Below, piece after piece: positions 7,933-17,101 of a DNA stretch of 64,000 nt. This DNA comes from Caulobacter sp. (GTDB lineage: Bacteria; Pseudomonadota; Alphaproteobacteria; Caulobacterales; Caulobacteraceae): assembly GCA_030678995.1 (NCBI GenBank), contig JAUXTQ010000047.1, positions 1 through 64,000 of the forward strand, given 5' to 3'. Made by a program: the position numbers and the translations under genes. How positions within the stretch are numbered: position 1 is the first letter of the stretch; each line of letters opens with the position of its first letter. The notes beneath the pieces are model-generated. The model worked only from the letters and a program-made list of their open reading frames with translations, searched no databases and was not told the DNA's origin.

Positions 7933-10095
7933 TCACAGAAAACTGTACGGATCCACGTCGATGGCCACCCGCACCGAGCCGGGCGGCCGGGCCCGGGCGC
8001 GCCAGGCGGCGAGGAAGCCCTGCAGGTCCACGGTGCGGTCGGCCCGCACCAGGAACCGCTTGCGCCGGCGCCCCCTGACCAGCGCCAGCGGCGCGTCGGC
8101 GGGGCCGTAGATGTCCACCCCGTCGGTGTTGGGGACCGCCGCCGCCAGGGCGCGGACATAGGTCTCCAGCGCCATGGGATCGGGTCCCGAGCAGATGATC
8201 GCCGCCAGCCGTCCGAACGGCGGCAGGCCGGCCAGCTCCCGGTCGGACATTTCGGCGGCGATGAAGGCGTCCCGATCCTGGGCCGCCAGCGCCTGCATCA
8301 CCGCGTGCTCGGGGGCGTAGGTCTGCAGCATGGCCCGCCCCGGCCGCTCGCGCCGCCCCGCCCGCCCGCTGGCCTGGGCCAGCAGCTGGAAGGTCCGCTC
8401 CCCGGCCCGCAGGTCGCCGCCGCGCAGGCCGAGGTCCGCGTCCACCACCCCCACCAGGGTCAGCAGCGGGAAGTCATGCCCCTTGGCGGCCGCCTGGGTG
8501 GCCACCAGCACGTCGATCTCGCCGTCCGTCATGGCCTTGACCAGCGAGCGGGCGCCCTCGGCGTCATAGACGGTGTCGGACGAGAAGACCGCCACCCGCG
8601 CCTCGGGAAACAGGAAGCGCACCTCCTCCTCGACCCGCTCAACGCCCGGACCGATCGACACCAGGCTGTCCTGCGCGCCGCAGTGCGGACAGCGATCGGG
8701 CTTGGGCATGGAAAAGCCGGTCAAGTGGCAGACCAGCCGGCCGGTGTAGCGATGCTCGACCAGCCAGCTGTCGCTGTCGGGCGCCTTCATCCGCTCGCCG
8801 CAGGCGCGGCAGAGGACCAGCGGCGCATAGCCCCGGCGGTTGAGGAACAGCAGGGTCTGTTCGCTGCGGCCGTAGGTCTCATTCATCGCCTCGATCAGCG
8901 GCGGCGACAGCCAGCGGCCGGGCTCGGGCGGCGTCTCGCGCATGTCGATCAGGGTGACGTCGGGCAGTTCCGAGGCCCCGTGCCGCGCCGCCAGCTTCAG
9001 CCACCGATAGCGGCCCTGCTCTGCGTTCCACAGGGTCTCCAGCGAGGGCGTGGCCGAGGCCAGCACGACGGCGCACTTCTCCAGGCTGGCCCGGGCCACC
9101 GCCAGGTCTCGGGCCTGGTAGATGAAGCCCTCCTCCTGCTTGTAGGAGCCGTCGTGCTCCTCATCGACCACGATCAGGCGCAGGGCGCGGTAAGGCAGGA
9201 ACAGGGCCGAGCGAGCGCCGACGACGATCCGCGCCTTCCCCGTCGCTACGCCCTCCCAGACCTGCCGGCGGCGGGGCGGCGGCACGGCCGAATGCCATTC
9301 CGCCGGCGCCGCGCCGAAACGCGCCTCGAACCGGGCGATGACCGCCTGGGTCAGGGCGATCTCGGGCAGCATGACCAGCACCTGGGCGTCCGGATCGGCG
9401 TTCAGCGCCGCCGCGACCGCCTCCAGATAGACCTCGGTCTTGCCCGAGCCGGTGACTCCGTCGAGCAGAGCCGCCTGGAAGCCGCCGCCGGCGACCATGC
9501 CGGTCAGCACCCTCGCCGCGGCCGTCTGGCTGGCGTTAAGCTTCGGGCCCGGCCGCGCGCCGTCGGGAATCTCGAATTTTATCTCGGGAATCTTGAGCTG
9601 AATCTCAAGGCAGCCCTCGTCCAGCAGCCCCTTCACGACGCCTGACGAGACGCCGGCCTTCGCGGCCAGTTCGGGACCAGGCAGGGGCCCCTCGGCGGCC
9701 GCGGCCAGCACCTTCTCGCGGGCCGGCGTCGCCCGCGCGGGCAAGGTTCCAGTCGCCGCCAGCAGCTTAATCGGCTTTGGCCTGGGCGCCCGCAGGCCGC
9801 GCAGGGCCATGGCCAGGGTCTGGCCGGCCAGGTCCACCGAATAGCGCGCCGCCCATTCGACGAAGCGCAGGGTGGGCTCGGGCAGCGGCGGATCGTCCAG
9901 CCGTTCCAGCACGGGCTTGAGCGGCCGATTGCCGCCCGTGGCGTCGCGCAGGGCCGTCACCACCCCGCGCACCGACCGGGGCCCCAGCGGCACGGCCACA
10001 TGGTCGCCGACGGCCAGATCCATGCCCTCGGGCTCGGCGTAGTCGAACGCCTCGGGCAGCGGCATGGGCAGCAGGACAGCGGCGATTCGGCTCAC
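7933..10095 (-). CDS. priA: primosomal replication-restart helicase PriA
   Basis: A 720-residue PriA. The N-terminal 3'-OH binding region is followed by a helicase core with Walker A GVTGSGKT (213-220), the DEEH box (311-314) and an LASATPS motif (345-351). PriA reloads DnaB at stalled forks. The zinc-binding insertion is reduced: Cys429/Cys432 and Cys469/Cys472 remain, but the second set keeps only Cys456, with APDS replacing one CxxC and CHLT the other. The gene starts with GTG at 10095; the open frame continues upstream to 10719 but there it runs antisense through the transaldolase. It is divergent from that gene by 39 bases. Confidence 0.93.
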   Translation of the reverse strand: MSRIAAVLLPMPLPEAFDYAEPEGMDLAVGDHVAVPLGPRSVRGVVTALRDATGGNRPLKPVLERLDDPPLPEPTLRFVEWAARYSVDLAGQTLAMALRGLRAPRPKPIKLLAATGTLPARATPAREKVLAAAAEGPLPGPELAAKAGVSSGVVKGLLDEGCLEIQLKIPEIKFEIPDGARPGPKLNASQTAAARVLTGMVAGGGFQAALLDGVTGSGKTEVYLEAVAAALNADPDAQVLVMLPEIALTQAVIARFEARFGAAPAEWHSAVPPPRRRQVWEGVATGKARIVVGARSALFLPYRALRLIVVDEEHDGSYKQEEGFIYQARDLAVARASLEKCAVVLASATPSLETLWNAEQGRYRWLKLAARHGASELPDVTLIDMRETPPEPGRWLSPPLIEAMNETYGRSEQTLLFLNRRGYAPLVLCRACGERMKAPDSDSWLVEHRYTGRLVCHLTGFSMPKPDRCPHCGAQDSLVSIGPGVERVEEEVRFLFPEARVAVFSSDTVYDAEGARSLVKAMTDGEIDVLVATQAAAKGHDFPLLTLVGVVDADLGLRGGDLRAGERTFQLLAQASGRAGRRERPGRAMLQTYAPEHAVMQALAAQDRDAFIAAEMSDRELAGLPPFGRLAAIICSGPDPMALETYVRALAAAVPNTDGVDIYGPADAPLALVRGRRRKRFLVRADRTVDLQGFLAAWRARARPPGSVRVAIDVDPYSFL

Positions 10096-10134
10096 GGGTG
10101 GCGCCCCGCGTTCCGCGCCGCTAAAACCCCGGCC

Positions 10135-10788
10135 ATGCAACTCTTCCTCGACACCACAGACACCGCCGTCCTCAAGGACCTCGCCGCCACCGGCCTCGTG
10201 GACGGCGTCACCACCAATCCCACGCTGATCGCCAGGTCGGGTCGTCCCATGGCGCAGGTCATCGCCGAGATATGCGATCTCGTCGAGGGCCCTGTGAGCG
10301 CCGAGGTGGCCGCCATGGACGTGGAGGGCATGCTGGCCGAGGGCCGCAAGCTCTCCGCCATCGCCACCAACGTGGTCGTCAAGGTGCCGCTGACGCGCAA
10401 TGGCCTGATCGCCACCACCGCCTTTGCCCACGAGGGCATCCAGACCAACGTCACCCTCTGCTTCTCGGCCTCGCAGGCCCTGCTGGCCGCCAAGGCCGGC
10501 GCTTCCTACATCTCGCCGTTCATCGGCCGCCTCGACGACCACGGCGCCGATGGCATGGCGCTGATCGGCGAGATCAGGGCGATATACGACAACTACGGCT
10601 TCGACACCGAGATCCTCGCCGCCTCGATCCGCACTCCGGCCCATGTGACCGCCGCCGCCCTGGCCGGCGCTGACTGCGCCACCATCCCGCCGGCGACCTT
10701 CGAGGCCCTGTTCAAGCACCCGCTGACCGACAAGGGTCTTGAACAGTTCATGGCCGACTGGGCCAAGACGGGGCAGTCGATCCTGTAG
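10135..10788 (+). CDS. fructose-6-phosphate aldolase / small transaldolase
   Basis: A 217-residue protein of the short transaldolase group (FSA/TalC-like), matching the ~215-residue family length. The N-terminus MQLFLDTTD and [11 protein letters not shown] (22-32) are signature segments. Lys83 in NVVVKVPLT is the Schiff-base lysine, and [18 protein letters not shown] and ASIR are further active-site strands. It acts in the cytosol on sedoheptulose-7-P/glyceraldehyde-3-P or fructose-6-P; the two activities cannot be separated by eye. The ATG at 10135 is chosen because it gives the exact family N-terminus. It lies head-to-head with priA, so both promoters must fit in and around a 39-base gap. 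Confidence 0.9.
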   Translation: MQLFLDTTDTAVLKDLAATGLVDGVTTNPTLIARSGRPMAQVIAEICDLVEGPVSAEVAAMDVEGMLAEGRKLSAIATNVVVKVPLTRNGLIATTAFAHEGIQTNVTLCFSASQALLAAKAGASYISPFIGRLDDHGADGMALIGEIRAIYDNYGFDTEILAASIRTPAHVTAAALAGADCATIPPATFEALFKHPLTDKGLEQFMADWAKTGQSIL

Positions 10789-10815
10789 GACAGATCACCG
10801 CCCGCCCTTGGTTCA

Positions 10816-10942
10816 CCGTCATGGCCCGACTTGTTCGGGCCACCCAAGCGTGGTGAGGCCAGCATTTTGGCCCGCTGAAGGTCGGCAGGTCATCGTCACA
10901 GCCCGTGCTCCTGGGTGGCCCGAACAAGTCGGGCCATGACGG
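10816..10942. repeat. 31-bp perfect inverted repeat with 65-base spacer
   Basis: Arms 10816-10846 and 10912-10942 are exactly complementary. Each arm contains its own smaller palindrome (GGCCCGACTTGTTCGGGCC-like). The spacer 10847-10911 shows no gene. The element lies between the transaldolase stop and the DUF484 gene, both on the plus strand, and can end transcription of the first. It looks like a dispersed intergenic repeat; no second copy is present in the window. Confidence 0.75.
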
Positions 10943-11065
10943 AATCTATTTGAGCCCCAGGGCGCCAGGCGTTTCGGGCGGAATGTCGATCGAACCCAAT
11001 CCATCCTCTGAACGGATTGGTAGGAGGTCGCCGCTAGCGTCTCCCGATCCGGACGGGGGAAGGCC

Positions 11066-11734
11066 ATGAGCGCGGCAAGACAGACGGAATCGGCGGCGGA
11101 CGAGCTGCGGCGGGTGCTGCGATCGCATCCCGAGCTGATTCGCGGCGACGCCGAGCTGCTGGCGGACCTGGGCCTGCGCGTCGATGCGGCCAATCTGGTG
11201 GACTTCGGCCCGGCGGCCCTCGCCCGCGTCAGCGCGGCGCACAAGCGCGAATCCACGGTCCGCCGCAAGCTCGAGGCCATGGCCCGGGCCAACTTTTCCG
11301 CCCAGGCCCAGACCCATGCGGCGGTGATCGACATTCTCGAATCGCGCAACCACTCCGACCTCGCCCGGCGGGTCGATGAGCTGGCCAGCCTGCGCTTCGG
11401 CCTGACCGCCGCCGCCATCGCCATCGAGGGCCCTGGCCGCACGCCGGCCGGCTGGTACGCCCTGGTCGAGGGCCAGACCGACATGATCCTGGGCGCCCAG
11501 CGCCTGGCGCGCATGGGTTTCCACGCCCCGGCCCGGGGCCTGTTCGGCGAACGGGGCGAACAGATCCGCTCCATGGCCATGGTCCGCATCGCCATGTGGG
11601 AGCCGGGCCGCGAGGGTGTGCTGGCCTTCGGCTCTCCCGACGCGAACGGCTTCACCACCGACATGGGCGCCGAGCTGGTGGCGTTTCTGGCGCGGGTGGT
11701 CGAACGGACAGCGGAACGATGGCCGGTGCTGTGA
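11066..11734 (+). CDS. DUF484 family protein
   Basis: A 222-residue cytoplasmic protein of the DUF484 family. The N-terminal helix ELRRVLRSHPELIRGDAELL, a coiled segment around 60-100 and a GAF-like C-terminal half (SMAMVRIAMW...GVLAFGSPD) are typical. The family commonly lies directly upstream of xerC in proteobacteria, as it does here, but its role is unproven. The ATG at 11066 follows GGGGGAAGG. Two palindromes separate it from xerC, so the usual coupling may be loosened here. Confidence 0.85.
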   Translation: MSAARQTESAADELRRVLRSHPELIRGDAELLADLGLRVDAANLVDFGPAALARVSAAHKRESTVRRKLEAMARANFSAQAQTHAAVIDILESRNHSDLARRVDELASLRFGLTAAAIAIEGPGRTPAGWYALVEGQTDMILGAQRLARMGFHAPARGLFGERGEQIRSMAMVRIAMWEPGREGVLAFGSPDANGFTTDMGAELVAFLARVVERTAERWPVL

Positions 11735-11740
11735 CCCCCG

Positions 11741-11805
11741 CAAAGGGACATGCACTTCAGTGCATGTCCCTTTGGCAGGGGACACGCACTGAAGTGCATG
11801 TCCCC
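11741..11805. repeat. pair of inverted GGGACA palindromes
   Basis: Two adjacent palindromes fill most of the DUF484-xerC gap. The first, 11741-11774, has 16-base arms around TC. The second, 11778-11805, has 13-base arms (one mismatch) around GA. Their cores (GACATGCACT) are the same sequence in inverted orientation. The same doublet arrangement appears at 32173-32257. The xerC ribosome site GGAG begins one base after the second palindrome, so folding of the transcript could limit xerC translation; that effect is inference. Confidence 0.75.
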
Positions 11806-11816
11806 GGAGTCTTGTC

Positions 11817-12731
11817 GTGACCGCCCGCGAGGCCATGGCCGCCTGGCTCGACCATCTGGCCAACGAGCGCAGGGTGTCGCCGCGGACCATCGAGGCCTAC
11901 CTGGGCGCGGTCAGCCCTTACCTCGCCTTCCTCGAACAGCACCGGGCCGAGACCCTCAGCGTCGCGGACACGGGAACGATCACCGCCGCCGAGCTGCGCG
12001 CCTATCTCGCCCATCGCCGGGACGGAGAGCGGCCCCTGTCGGCGCGGTCGGTGTCGCAGGCCCTGTCGGCGGTGCGCTCGTTCCACAATTTCCTCGACCG
12101 GCGGCTGGGCGTGCCCAATGCCGCCCTGGCCCTGGTCAAGGGCCCGCGGGTCAAGCCGTCCGCCCCCCGTCCGGTCACCGAGGACCAGGCCCGCGGCCTG
12201 ATCGCCGAGGCCGCCTGCGACCCCGACCGCGAGGGCTGGGCGGCCCTGCGCGACGAGGCGGTGCTGACCCTGCTGTGGGGCTGCGGCCTGCGCATCTCCG
12301 AGGCCCTGTCGCTGAAGCGCTCCGACGCGCCGCTGGGCGACAGCCTGCGGATCACCGGCAAGGGCTCCAAGACCCGCATCGCGCCGGTGCTGCCGGCGGT
12401 GCGGGAGGCGGTGGACGCCTATCTGGCCGCCCTGCCCTTCGCCCTGGCCCCCGATGAGCCGCTGTTTCGCGCCCATCGCGGCGGCCCCCTGAGCCCCCGC
12501 CACGTCCAGGCGACCATGCAGCTGCTGCGCGGGCGCCTGGGCCTCTCCGACCGCGCCACCCCCCACGCCCTGCGCCACAGCTTCGCCACCCACCTGCTGG
12601 GCGCCGGCGCCGACCTGCGGTCGATCCAGGAGCTGCTGGGGCATGCATCACTGTCGACGACGCAGAAGTACACGGCGGTGGATGCAGCGGGCTTGCTGGG
12701 AGCGTATGCGAAGGCGCATCCGCGGGCCTAG
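11817..12731 (+). CDS. xerC: site-specific tyrosine recombinase XerC
   Basis: A 304-residue tyrosine recombinase. The SAM-like N-terminal DNA-binding domain (4-105) precedes a catalytic domain with Arg159 (CGLRISEAL), Lys182/185 (GKGSKTR), His250-Arg253 (HALRHSFATH), His276 (LGHASL) and the nucleophile Tyr285 (TTQKYTAVD), so the full catalytic set is present. With XerD it resolves chromosome dimers at dif near the terminus. Position behind DUF484 is the conserved context and favours XerC over XerD. It starts with GTG at 11817, with GGAG seven bases upstream. The stop codon overlaps the next palindrome. Confidence 0.93.
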   Translation: MTAREAMAAWLDHLANERRVSPRTIEAYLGAVSPYLAFLEQHRAETLSVADTGTITAAELRAYLAHRRDGERPLSARSVSQALSAVRSFHNFLDRRLGVPNAALALVKGPRVKPSAPRPVTEDQARGLIAEAACDPDREGWAALRDEAVLTLLWGCGLRISEALSLKRSDAPLGDSLRITGKGSKTRIAPVLPAVREAVDAYLAALPFALAPDEPLFRAHRGGPLSPRHVQATMQLLRGRLGLSDRATPHALRHSFATHLLGAGADLRSIQELLGHASLSTTQKYTAVDAAGLLGAYAKAHPRA

Positions 12732-12758
12732 GGACAGACACCTGCGGTGTCTGTCCCT
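12730..12758. terminator. palindrome between convergent xerC and lpdA
   Basis: AGGGACAGACACC and its perfect complement flank a 3-base TGC loop (13-bp stem). The left arm starts inside the xerC TAG stop codon and the right arm ends 12 bases before the lpdA stop. It belongs to the same GGGACA palindrome family as the element at 61271 (same arm sequence, different loop) and can act as a bidirectional terminator. Confidence 0.7.
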
Positions 12759-12770
12759 GTGCGGCGCCGA

Positions 12771-14186
12771 CTACGCCTGCATCGTCCAGCCTTCCACGCC
12801 CATGGCTGCCTGGCGCAGGGCTTCGGAGCGGGTGGGGTGGGGGTGGCAGGTGCGGGCGACGTCCTCGGACGAGGCCGAGAATTCCATGGCCACGCAGTAT
12901 TCGGCGATCATGTCGCCGACGTTGGGGCCGATCATGTGGACACCCAGGATACGGTCGGTCTTCGCATCGGCCAGCACCTTCACGAAGCCCTCGCCCTCGT
13001 GGTTGATCTTCGCCCGGCTGTTGGCGGTGAAGGGGAACTTGCCGACCTTGTAGGCGACGCCCGCGGCCTTCAGCTCCTCCTCGGTCTGGCCGACCGTGGC
13101 GACTTCCGGCGCGGTGTAGATGACGGCCGGGATCAGGTCGTAGTTCACATGGCCGGCCTTGCCCGCGATCAGCTCGATACAGGCGACGCCCTCATCCTCG
13201 GCCTTGTGGGCCAGCATCGGGCCGCTGGTCACGTCGCCGACCACCCAGACGCCGCCAACGCCGGTCTTGAAGTGATCGTTGCTGATCACGCCGCGCTTGT
13301 CGGGGACGATGCCCACCGTCTCCAGGCCGAGGCCTTGCGTGAACGGGCGGCGGCCGATGGCCACCAGCACATAGTTGGCCGCCAGGGTCTGGGCCTCGCC
13401 GCCCTTGACCGGCTCCATGGTGATCTCGACGCCGCTGGCGCTGGCCTTGGCGGCGGTGACCTTCTGGCCCAGCTGGAACTTGAAGCCCTGTTTGGTCAGG
13501 GACCGTTGGAAGGTCTTGGCGGTCTCCTCGTCCATACCCGGGCAGATGCGGTCGAGGAATTCGACCACCGTCACCTCGGCGCCCAGCCGGCGCCAGACGC
13601 TGCCCAGCTCCAGGCCGATGACGCCGGCGCCGATGATCACCAGGTGGCCCGGGACCTCGCTCAGCGACAGGGCGCCGGTGGAATCGACGATGCGCTTGCC
13701 ATCCACCGCCACGCCGGGCAGCGGGGTCGGTTCGGAGCCCGTGGCGACGATGATGTCCTTCGCCTCCAGCGTGGTCTCCACGCCGTCGGCGGCCTTGACC
13801 ACCACCTTGCCCAATCCTTCGGGCGTATGCCCATCGATGCGGCCCCAGCCCTTCACCCACTCGACCTTATTCTTCTTGAACAGGAACTCGATGCCCTTGG
13901 TCAGGGCGGTCACGCTCTCGGTCTTCTGGTCCATCATCTGGGCGAGGTTCAGCTTGGGCTTCACCTCGATGCCCAGCTTGGCGAACTCCCCGCCGGCGGC
14001 GGCTTCATAGAGCTCGGACGCGTGCAGCAGGGCCTTGGACGGCATGCAGCCGACATTCAGGCAGACGCCGCCCAGGGTCTCGCGGCCCTCCACGACGGCG
14101 ACCTTGAGGCCCAGCTGGCCGGCGCGGATCGCCGCGTTGTAGCCGCCGGGGCCGCCCCCGATGATGACGACGTCGTATTGGGCCAT
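12771..14186 (-). CDS. lpdA: dihydrolipoyl dehydrogenase (E3)
   Basis: A 471-residue flavoprotein disulfide reductase. The FAD-binding GGGPGG (10-15), the redox-active pair Cys42/Cys47 ([13 protein letters not shown]), an NAD-binding GAGVIGLE segment and the C-terminal His-Glu dyad (HPHPTRSE, His450/Glu455) are all present. It reoxidises dihydrolipoamide of the 2-oxoglutarate dehydrogenase complex and possibly of other 2-oxoacid complexes, passing electrons to NAD+. It lies on the same strand as sucA-sucB, but five membrane-protein genes and vapBC intervene, unlike the usual tight sucAB-lpd order. The 82-base gap upstream allows its own promoter. Confidence 0.95.
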   Translation of the reverse strand: MAQYDVVIIGGGPGGYNAAIRAGQLGLKVAVVEGRETLGGVCLNVGCMPSKALLHASELYEAAAGGEFAKLGIEVKPKLNLAQMMDQKTESVTALTKGIEFLFKKNKVEWVKGWGRIDGHTPEGLGKVVVKAADGVETTLEAKDIIVATGSEPTPLPGVAVDGKRIVDSTGALSLSEVPGHLVIIGAGVIGLELGSVWRRLGAEVTVVEFLDRICPGMDEETAKTFQRSLTKQGFKFQLGQKVTAAKASASGVEITMEPVKGGEAQTLAANYVLVAIGRRPFTQGLGLETVGIVPDKRGVISNDHFKTGVGGVWVVGDVTSGPMLAHKAEDEGVACIELIAGKAGHVNYDLIPAVIYTAPEVATVGQTEEELKAAGVAYKVGKFPFTANSRAKINHEGEGFVKVLADAKTDRILGVHMIGPNVGDMIAEYCVAMEFSASSEDVARTCHPHPTRSEALRQAAMGVEGWTMQA

Positions 14187-14268
14187 GGATGGAGCCGCCT
14201 GTTCGCTGTGCGCACAACATATGGGGCCTGTTCGCCCCTCGCGCGAGGCGGTTTAAGGCGTCGTCGCC

Positions 14269-14700
14269 CTAGGTCAACCGGCCCTGTTCAAATAGCAGCA
14301 GGACAAGGGCCGTCATGACCAGCCAGACAATGAAGGCGTTGGTGCTGCGCCGGCGTCCCCGGGCCGAGTCCGCGTCGGTTGGCGGCAGGGCCTTGCGCGC
14401 CCAGGCCAGGTAGGCGCCCTGGACCGCGGCGTTGGTCAGAAAGGCGTAGACCGCCGGGCGGAGCAGGAAGACCAACAGGGCGCCGCTGACCAGCGTCAGG
14501 ATGGCGATGGCGACCATGCTGGCGAGGCGCGGACGGTCCCCGGGATCAGGGTCCGGCGTCTTGAGGGTGATCTGGTAGATCGCCTTGTCGAGCAGCCGCT
14601 CCACGCGCGTGGCGCGCAGCACGAACAGCCCCCCGAAAACATAGAAGAGGCCGACTCCGCGCGCGATCCAGCTGAGGATATCGAGCGCGGTGTCGGCCAT
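14269..14700 (-). CDS. hypothetical inner-membrane protein
   Basis: A 143-residue protein with four hydrophobic segments (about 5-28, 62-83, 85-101 and 125-140) and a charged loop RVERLLDKAIYQITLKTPDP between the first and second. I do not recognise a family. It follows another small membrane protein gene after only seven bases, so the two are almost certainly co-transcribed and may work together. It sits between sucAB and lpdA; the location alone does not show a link to the TCA cycle. Confidence 0.6.
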   Translation of the reverse strand: MADTALDILSWIARGVGLFYVFGGLFVLRATRVERLLDKAIYQITLKTPDPDPGDRPRLASMVAIAILTLVSGALLVFLLRPAVYAFLTNAAVQGAYLAWARKALPPTDADSARGRRRSTNAFIVWLVMTALVLLLFEQGRLT

Positions 14701-14707
14701 TGATCCC

Positions 14708-15118
14708 CTATTTGCTGCGTTCCGTGACCCAGGCGATCACGGTGGCGGCCACGTAGCCGGCGATGATGTAGTAGTCCAGCTGCAGCTCGGCGGCCGTGAA
14801 GGTCGACTTGTACACCGGCAGATCGCGGAACACCCACCAGATGCCGAAATTGCCCAGGGCGGCGATGGCCAGCAGCACAGCGGCCTTGCCGCCGCGGAAC
14901 AGTCGCCAGGCAGCCGTCATGGTCACAACGAACATGAGCGCCCAGACCCCCACGACCCACCACGGGGTGGCGTCCATCAGCGCCAGGAAGCGCTGGGCTT
15001 CCGGCGGGGCATTCTTCATCTGCCCAAGCTTGTGCAGGGTGGTGAAGACCATCGGCATGGCGGCGTACAGCCCCCAGCCGAGCGCAACCAGGCCCAATAG
15101 CCAGCGTACGAACTTCAT
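14708..15118 (-). CDS. hypothetical inner-membrane protein
   Basis: A 136-residue protein with about four hydrophobic segments (5-26, 51-70, 75-95, 112-130) and an aromatic motif FGIWWVFRDLPVY. No family recognised. The ATG at 15118 has GGGGGAG at good distance, better than the in-frame ATG seven codons earlier. It is the first gene of a two-gene unit with the 143-residue membrane protein downstream. Confidence 0.6.
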   Translation of the reverse strand: MKFVRWLLGLVALGWGLYAAMPMVFTTLHKLGQMKNAPPEAQRFLALMDATPWWVVGVWALMFVVTMTAAWRLFRGGKAAVLLAIAALGNFGIWWVFRDLPVYKSTFTAAELQLDYYIIAGYVAATVIAWVTERSK

Positions 15119-15212
15119 GGTGTTTGCTCCCCCGAGCATCGGCCGCTCATTTGGCGACCTGATCTGGAGAGGCTAGAGCCTAAGGCGCCTTAAGGTCAAA
15201 TCCACTCGCCTG

Positions 15213-15917
15213 TCAGTCGCCGTTCCCGCCCGCTCCGGTCCGGCCAAGACGCCTCTTTCCAGTGAGAGCCAGAATGAAGAATAGTCCCAGAAGAGCCATC
15301 CCTTCGACTTTCAGCAAAGTTGTCAGCGCCGCCGCCTCGGCCGGCGAATAGGCCTGCCTGCCTAGTTTTACACCCACCAAAATCCAGGTTGCCGTGTCGA
15401 CCGCCAGCGCCACGCCGCCGATCCACAGGGCGCCCAGCGGGTCGCGCCGGGCGGTGCTGAGGGCCACCAGGCGCAGGAAGCCGACGCCCAACGCCGCGAT
15501 CAGCGGCTGCCACAGCCAGGCCGCGGCGCCCGGGACCAGCCATTCGCGGGTCTCGACGTCGAACACCCTGGGCAGGAGCGGGCCGAGGAAGGTTAGCACG
15601 CCCCGGGCCGCCTCGGGGCTCTCCCCGCCGCCAAGGAACAGGGCCGCGCGGGGGGCCAGATGGTAGAGCAGGGCGAGCAGCAACACCGCCTGCACCGGCC
15701 AGCGCTTCCAGAACGGCGCCTGCTCGCGGCCGCCGTACATGCGATCGAGGTGGGCGGCGGCCGGGGGCTTGGCGCCGGGAAGGCGGGCTTCGAGCTTCTC
15801 CACCGGACCGGCGGGCGCGCGAACCTGGCCGCCGATGATGACGTCCTTCGACCGGTCCCAGGGCCAGCGCCACGTCCGCGGGCCTTCGATCAGGGGATTG
15901 CGATGGTCCCGCGACAT
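15213..15917 (-). CDS. hypothetical membrane protein
   Basis: A 234-residue protein. A soluble basic N-terminus (1-75, with the segment RMYGGREQAPFWKRW) precedes four or five hydrophobic helices between 78 and 225. I do not recognise the family. Its ATG overlaps the stop codon of the upstream gene (TGATG at 15919-15915), so translation is coupled. The upstream protein has the same build (soluble N-terminus, four membrane helices), which suggests two subunits of one membrane assembly or an old duplication. Function unknown. Confidence 0.6.
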   Translation of the reverse strand: MSRDHRNPLIEGPRTWRWPWDRSKDVIIGGQVRAPAGPVEKLEARLPGAKPPAAAHLDRMYGGREQAPFWKRWPVQAVLLLALLYHLAPRAALFLGGGESPEAARGVLTFLGPLLPRVFDVETREWLVPGAAAWLWQPLIAALGVGFLRLVALSTARRDPLGALWIGGVALAVDTATWILVGVKLGRQAYSPAEAAALTTLLKVEGMALLGLFFILALTGKRRLGRTGAGGNGD

Positions 15918-16630
15918 CAGCGGTTGTTCTGGTTGAAATAGCGTGGCTTCGGGGTATGCGGCCCCAGGACGGTGGCCACCAGAAACAGGAAGATGAACTC
16001 GGCGACCAGCAGTTGCCAGGCGCCCGTGCGCTCGGCCGCGCCGGCGCTCTCGAGCGCCTTGCGACCAAAATAGAGCCAGGCCCCGCCCTCGATGACCAGG
16101 GCGGCCATGGACCAGCCCACCGCGTCCATGATCGCGCTGCGTGTCGTCCAGGCCGCGCGCAGGCGCATCAGCAGGGCCGGCAGAGCCACGAACCAGGGCA
16201 GCCAAAGCCAGCCGGCCATCATGGCCGACAGCGGCGACAGCACCTCCGGCAGGCGCGCGACCAGATCGTTGATGGCCGCCCTGGGCGCCTCGGGGGCCAG
16301 GAGCCTGGCGGCATGCGGGAAGGCGAACACGAAGGCGAACGCCAGGAAGAACGGCGCCATCCAGATCATTGGCTTGCCGTGCACTCGCTCAAAAGCCTTG
16401 ATCCCGGCGGGGGCGGCGTCCGCTTCGGCCGGCTCCGCGCGCCGCTTGCGGGACGGCTTCGCGGCCGCCGGGGCCTGGCGCTGGAGCCGGGTCCTCATGG
16501 ACCGCCAGGCCTGTCGCACCTGGTCCCAGTTGCTCGGCGGCGGACCGTCGATGACCGAGCTCTTCGGCTCCGCGCGCCGGGGGGACTCGTCGGACCCGCT
16601 GGAGACGATGGGATCGTTCTCGTTCTTCAT
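15917..16630 (-). CDS. hypothetical membrane protein
   Basis: A 237-residue protein with a long charged, disordered-looking N-terminus (1-90, rich in Arg, Pro, Ser and Ala) followed by about four hydrophobic helices (98-118, 140-165, 175-200, 210-228). No recognised family. It overlaps the DUF2007 gene upstream (ATGA at 16630-16627) and the next membrane gene downstream (TGATG), placing it in the middle of a three-gene translationally coupled set. The ATG at 16630 is the only start compatible with that coupling. Confidence 0.6.
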   Translation of the reverse strand: MKNENDPIVSSGSDESPRRAEPKSSVIDGPPPSNWDQVRQAWRSMRTRLQRQAPAAAKPSRKRRAEPAEADAAPAGIKAFERVHGKPMIWMAPFFLAFAFVFAFPHAARLLAPEAPRAAINDLVARLPEVLSPLSAMMAGWLWLPWFVALPALLMRLRAAWTTRSAIMDAVGWSMAALVIEGGAWLYFGRKALESAGAAERTGAWQLLVAEFIFLFLVATVLGPHTPKPRYFNQNNR

Positions 16631-17049
16631 AGGCGAGCCTCGATCATTGCGACCACGAACACGGCGATCACCAGGAACCCCAGCAACAGCCCGAGGAAGG
16701 CGGTCACCGTGAATTTCTTGCGCAGACTGGCCCAGGCGAAGCCGCCGGTCGGGTCCGTGATCGCCCAGAAGACGGAAGACGGCGCGGTCGTCACGGCGTC
16801 CGGGTGGCTGCCCCAGTCGAGGGCGGCCTTGGCGCCCACGCGATGGGGGGCCACCAGGGCCAGGGCCGCCTCCGCCTCTTCCTCCGCGACGCAAAGGCGA
16901 AATCCGCCGGTGGCCTGCGACAGGAGGAAGTTGGCCGAGCCGAAATGCTCCTCGGGCAGGAAGGCGAGCAGGCCCGCCGACCGCAGCAGGCTCGCCGCGA
17001 TCTGGGCTTCACGAAGATCGGCGTATCTCGCGATCTGGACCAGAGCCAT
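16627..17049 (-). CDS. DUF2007-like signal-transducing protein with C-terminal anchor
   Basis: A 140-residue protein. Residues 1-70 resemble DUF2007: an opening strand ALVQIARYADLREAQIAASLL and the closing FRLCVAEEEAEAALALV. This small ferredoxin-like fold is often annotated as a putative signal transducer. A single membrane helix near 115-136 anchors it. It heads a coupled three-gene operon with two membrane proteins of unknown function, so it may supply a cytoplasmic sensing or binding module for them. That role is inference. Confidence 0.65.
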   Translation of the reverse strand: MALVQIARYADLREAQIAASLLRSAGLLAFLPEEHFGSANFLLSQATGGFRLCVAEEEAEAALALVAPHRVGAKAALDWGSHPDAVTTAPSSVFWAITDPTGGFAWASLRKKFTVTAFLGLLLGFLVIAVFVVAMIEARL

Positions 17050-17101
17050 GCTTCCCCCGTCAGGCAGGATGGCGCCGGAAAGGATCAGACGTCCAGCGGG
17101 T

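Noticed and set aside
10096..10719. N-terminal extension of priA
   Set aside because: The frame remains open but overlaps the transaldolase antisense; the GTG at 10095 gives the normal PriA N-terminus and length.
11741..11805. Palindromes upstream of xerC as a dif or Xer site
   Set aside because: The sequence lacks the two 11-bp XerC/XerD half-sites with 6-base centre, and the same palindromes occur at unrelated loci.
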